Shown piece after piece: positions 61,167 through 64,000 of a stretch of 64,000 nt of DNA. Location: positions 1 to 64,000 of the forward strand of contig NZ_JACHCR010000003.1 in assembly GCF_014205845.1 (NCBI RefSeq). The letters are read 5' to 3'. Under the pieces are notes generated by a model, which was not told where the DNA came from, made no database searches, and saw only the letters and a list, made by a program, of their open reading frames with translations. This DNA is from Mucilaginibacter cryoferens. GTDB taxonomy: Bacteria > Bacteroidota > Bacteroidia > Sphingobacteriales > Sphingobacteriaceae. How positions within the stretch are numbered: the stretch's first letter is position 1; every line of letters begins with the position of its first letter. The translations under genes and the position numbers were made by a program.

Positions 61167-62393
61167 TTGAATAAAAAGAAAATAATAAACGATCCGGTTT
61201 ACGGCTTTATCAGCATCCCAACCGAGCTGATATTCGACCTGATCGAGCACCCTTACTTTCAACGGTTAAGGTACATTAAGCAATTGGGGATGACGCACCT
61301 GGTTTATCCCGGCGCGCTGCATACCCGCTTTCACCACGCCATAGGTGCCATGTACCTGATGGATACCGCCATTGAAACCCTGCGTAACAAAGGCCATAAC
61401 ATTAGCGACGAGGAAGAAGAAGCCGTAACCATTGCCATACTATTACATGATATTGGCCACGGACCGTTCTCGCATGCCCTGGAGCGCACCATTATTGAGG
61501 GTATAGACCATGAGGACATTTCCTCTATGCTTATGAACCGGCTTAACGAGCAATTTGGGGGGCGGTTAACCATGGCTATCAGTATATTTAATGATACTTT
61601 CCCCCGCAGATTTCTGCATCAGCTGGTATCGAGCCAGCTGGATATGGACCGGCTGGATTATTTAAATCGTGATAGCTTTTTCACCGGGGTATCCGAAGGT
61701 GTTATCAGCTCCGAGCGCATCATCAAAATGCTGAACGTGAAAGACGATCATATAGTGGTGGATGCAAAAGGTATTTATTCGATAGAAAAATTTCTAATAG
61801 CCCGCAGGTTGATGTACTGGCAGGTTTATTTGCATAAAACCGTAATTGCCGGCGAAGAGCTGTTAGTTAAGATATTTAAACGCTGCCGCGAGCTTACCCT
61901 CAAAGGCGAAGATCTTTTTGCTACACCCGCCCTAAAACATTTTATAAAAGGCGGCATTAGCAGGGATGCTTTTATAAACCAGGACCATCACCTCGAAACT
62001 TTTGCCAGTTTGGACGATACCGATATTATGGCCGCCGTGAAGGTTTGGGCCAACCATCACGATTTTATATTATCAACCCTGGCGCAAAACCTGGTACAGC
62101 GTAAATTATACCATGTAGATATCAGCAACAAACGCCCCGATAAGGAGTTTGTAGGCTCGCTTATTAAAAAGGCAATGAAAAAATATAACGTAAGCGAGCA
62201 GGATGCCGGTTACTTTGTTTTTACCACATCCATCCGCAATAACGCCTATACCGCCGGCGATGGCAACATAGGCATATTGATGAAGGATGGCCATGTACAT
62301 GATATTACAACCGCCAGTGATAACTCCAATTTGGAGGCATTAGCTAAAACCGTTAAAAAATATATACTTTGTTATAGCAAGGAGTTGATATGA
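61167..62393 (+). CDS. HD-domain phosphohydrolase (dNTPase-like) with TTG start
   Basis: 408 residues if translation begins at TTG 61167 (NKKKIINDPVYGFISI). The next in-frame Met lies deep in the conserved N-terminus, so a non-ATG start is needed. The HD motif is H..HD: HHAIGAMYLM, LLHDIGHGPFSHALE, and a later SQLDMDRLDYLNRDSF. The overall plan is that of dGTPase/SAMHD1-like proteins. The substrate is not established. It is followed by a 170-nt spacer and lpxD. Confidence 0.88.
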   Translation: MNKKKIINDPVYGFISIPTELIFDLIEHPYFQRLRYIKQLGMTHLVYPGALHTRFHHAIGAMYLMDTAIETLRNKGHNISDEEEEAVTIAILLHDIGHGPFSHALERTIIEGIDHEDISSMLMNRLNEQFGGRLTMAISIFNDTFPRRFLHQLVSSQLDMDRLDYLNRDSFFTGVSEGVISSERIIKMLNVKDDHIVVDAKGIYSIEKFLIARRLMYWQVYLHKTVIAGEELLVKIFKRCRELTLKGEDLFATPALKHFIKGGISRDAFINQDHHLETFASLDDTDIMAAVKVWANHHDFILSTLAQNLVQRKLYHVDISNKRPDKEFVGSLIKKAMKKYNVSEQDAGYFVFTTSIRNNAYTAGDGNIGILMKDGHVHDITTASDNSNLEALAKTVKKYILCYSKELI

Positions 62394-62536
62394 GGCGCGG
62401 AATTGTGGTACGGGTTGCGAGGGGCGAGGATCGGGTAGCTACGGTAATGCTATTACCATGACAGCCCGGCAACCCGGATCAGGAACCTCGACCCACACAA
62501 CACGCAACACGAACCAAAACTGTGCTAACTAATTAA
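62394..62536. repeat. Intergenic GC-rich inverted repeat between the HD gene and lpxD
   Basis: TTGTGGTACGGGTTGCGAGG near 62402 and CCTCGACCCACACAACACGC, with CAACACGAACCA near 62520, are imperfect inverted partners. The centre contains GGTAATGCTATTACC. Confidence 0.45.
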
Positions 62537-62567
62537 TTTGCTGCTTTAATTTTAACCTTTAAATTTG
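62537..62567 (+). promoter_or_regulatory. Full-consensus promoter ending 3 nt before the lpxD start
   Basis: TTTG at 62537-62540, exactly 19 nt, then TAAATTTG at 62560-62567; ATG is at 62571. The transcript would start at about the ATG. Confidence 0.65.
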
Positions 62568-62570
62568 TCG

Positions 62571-63614
62571 ATGCAATTTACTGCCCAGGATATAAGTTTT
62601 CTGCTTAACGGAACCGTTGAAGGTGATGCTTCTGTTACTGTTAATCAGCTGGCTAAAATAGAAGAGGGCGCCACTGGTAGTCTTTCTTTTTTGGCCAACC
62701 CCAAGTATGAGCAGTATTTGTATACTACCAATGCTTCTATAGTGATTGTTAATAACGACCTGCAACTTACCGGGCCGGTTACCGCTACGCTCATCAGGGT
62801 AGAGAATGCATACAGTGCATTTACGATATTGCTGGAACAGTACAATACTTTTAAACTTAACAAAAAGGGTATTGAGCAACCTTGCTTCATCCACCCTACC
62901 GCCCAAATTGGTGCCGAACCTTATATAGGTGCTTTTGCGTACATTGGCCAAAACGCCAAAATTGGCGATAATTGTAAAATTTACCCCAACGTTAACATAT
63001 CTGATAATGTAACCATTGGTAACAACGTTACCTTATTTTCGGGCGTTACGGTTTATTTTGATTGTATTATAGGCAACAACGTAGTGGTACACTCGGGTGC
63101 TGTTATTGGCAGCGATGGCTTTGGCTTTGCACCAAACCCCGATGGCACCTATACCAAAGTTGCTCAAATAGGCAATGTGATATTAGAGGATGACGTTGAG
63201 GTAGGCTCAAACACCACGATAGACAGAGCCACTATGGGATCTACAGTGATACACAAAGGTGCAAAGCTGGATAACCTGATACAGATAGCCCATAATGTAG
63301 AGATAGGCGCCAACACGGTAATTGCCGCGCAATCGGGCATATCGGGCAGTACCAAAATTGGCGAAAACGTAATTATGGGCGGCCAGGTTGGTTTGGTTGG
63401 CCATATCAGCATAGCAAACCGCTCGCAGTTTCAGGCACAATCGGGCGTTAGCCGTAACATTACCGAAGAAGGTAAAAAATGGGCGGGCTCGCCGGCAACA
63501 CTATACAGCGCAAATATGCGGTCGAACGTGGTAATAAACCGCCTGCCAGAGCTCGAAAAACGAATAAACGAATTAGAAAAAATAATTGCAGAATTAAAGA
63601 AGGGAAGTCAATAG
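62571..63614 (+). CDS. lpxD: UDP-3-O-acylglucosamine N-acyltransferase
   Basis: About 347 residues. The N-terminal uridine-binding domain includes GSLSFLANPKYEQYLYTT. The hexapeptide-repeat left-handed helix runs from about residue 105 to 320, with the catalytic His in LIQIAHNVEIG and GSDGFGFAPN preceding it. A C-terminal coiled coil (ELEKRINELEKIIAELKK) ends the protein. It adds the second acyl chain in lipid A synthesis in the cytoplasm. ATG 62571 is preferred over TTG 62565, which lies inside the -7 box. lpxC follows after a repeat spacer. Confidence 0.95.
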   Translation: MQFTAQDISFLLNGTVEGDASVTVNQLAKIEEGATGSLSFLANPKYEQYLYTTNASIVIVNNDLQLTGPVTATLIRVENAYSAFTILLEQYNTFKLNKKGIEQPCFIHPTAQIGAEPYIGAFAYIGQNAKIGDNCKIYPNVNISDNVTIGNNVTLFSGVTVYFDCIIGNNVVVHSGAVIGSDGFGFAPNPDGTYTKVAQIGNVILEDDVEVGSNTTIDRATMGSTVIHKGAKLDNLIQIAHNVEIGANTVIAAQSGISGSTKIGENVIMGGQVGLVGHISIANRSQFQAQSGVSRNITEEGKKWAGSPATLYSANMRSNVVINRLPELEKRINELEKIIAELKKGSQ

Positions 63615-63700
63615 TCAGTGGTCATTAGTCATTGGATTTTACCAATGGCAGTTAATGAATAAATCCACCAATGACCAGTGACTAATGCCCAATGACCAAA
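63615..63700. repeat. Inverted-repeat spacer between lpxD and lpxC
   Basis: GTCAGTGGTCATTAGTCATT and ATGACCAGTGACTAATGCCC are near-complements, separated by GGATTTTACC and ATAAATCC. A hairpin could form, but no T run follows, so read-through to lpxC is likely. Confidence 0.55.
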
Positions 63701-63704
63701 TAAT

Positions 63705-64000
63705 ATGAATGTAAAACAAAGAACCATTAAATCTCCTGTTTCGGTTTCGGGTACCGGCTTACATACCGGCCAAAGGGTAACTATGACGTTTAACCCGGCC
63801 CCCGAAAATCACGGCTATAAATTCAGGAGGGTTGATATGCCAGGTTCGCCAATAATTGATGCAGATGTTGATAACGTAACCGATACATCGCGCGGTACTA
63901 CCATTTCGCAAAATGGCGCTACCGTTAATACTGTAGAACACGTGTTAGCTGCACTTGTTGGTATGGAGGTTGATAACGTGCTGATTGATATGGACGGCCC
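63705..64000 (+). CDS. lpxC: LpxC (UDP-3-O-acyl-N-acetylglucosamine deacetylase), 5' part
   Basis: The reading frame begins at ATG 63705 (MNVKQRTIKSP) and is open to the end of the window, so only the first 98 residues are seen. SGTGLHTGQRVTM near residue 14, FNPAPENHGYKFRRVD near 29 and NTVEHVLAAL near 80, containing the first zinc His, identify LpxC. In this phylum the protein is usually fused to FabZ, but that part lies outside. It deacetylates the lipid A precursor. It follows lpxD, as expected. Confidence 0.93.
   Translation, partial: MNVKQRTIKSPVSVSGTGLHTGQRVTMTFNPAPENHGYKFRRVDMPGSPIIDADVDNVTDTSRGTTISQNGATVNTVEHVLAALVGMEVDNVLIDMDG

Noticed and set aside
1-64000. tRNA, rRNA, riboswitch or prophage
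   Set aside because: No sequence resembling these was recognised on either strand; short structured RNAs could be missed by eye.

Overview
The window looks like chromosome of a Bacteroidota, most likely Sphingobacteriaceae and close to Mucilaginibacter. Reasons: the type IX secretion regulator PorX, a DUF1599 / BT_3928-type pair divergent from folP, an lpxD-lpxC(fabZ) order, TAnnTTTG-type -7 promoter boxes in front of many genes, and several families of short palindromic intergenic repeats. No rRNA, tRNA, CRISPR array, prophage or insertion sequence was seen. Genus-level placement is inference from memory of such genomes.

Layout. 0-2.6 kb: a NadR-type kinase, a repeat-packed spacer (712-1555) and a secreted YVTN beta-propeller. 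2.9-7.6 kb: a self-contained TetR-regulated tripartite efflux operon (tetR, TolC-like, EmrA-like, EmrB-like) with a palindromic operator over its promoter and a strong terminator. 7.9-9.3 kb: an AhpD-like and a three-cysteine AhpC peroxide-defence pair. 9.4-14.8 kb: WG-repeat and DUF2306 membrane proteins, GapN-type dehydrogenase, secreted metallophosphoesterase. 14.8-18.6 kb: AraC regulator plus three short-chain dehydrogenases and an Atu4866-like protein. 18.8-24.7 kb: M1 and M13 peptidases separated by repeats. 24.7-33 kb: DUF922 and SPFH proteins, aroK, an oligopeptide-type permease, BT_3928/DUF1599, folP and two GNATs.

33.0-35.6 kb is a foreign-looking AT-rich insert: a complete EcoRI-family restriction-modification system (methyltransferase then nuclease) next to a 231-bp element with 37-bp perfect inverted ends. 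By eye I find no GAATTC anywhere in the 64 kb. 35.6-50.8 kb holds a second M13 peptidase, a thioesterase, a VapBC-like toxin-antitoxin pair, a short Fic protein, prolidase-type PepP, a CrtI-like desaturase, dipeptide epimerase, rhomboid and M14 peptidases, and small regulators.

50.9-56.6 kb is the most interesting part: a UbiA-family prenyltransferase divergent from an operon of YceI (polyisoprenoid-binding fold), type III polyketide synthase, a geranylgeranyl-reductase-like flavoprotein, a methyltransferase and an orphan histidine kinase. This looks like a compact pathway for a methylated, possibly prenylated phenolic or quinone lipid. It runs into a PhoU-like/PiT phosphate uptake pair and a DUF4197 lipoprotein. 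The window closes with porX, an HD phosphohydrolase, lpxD and the 5' part of lpxC (runs off the end).
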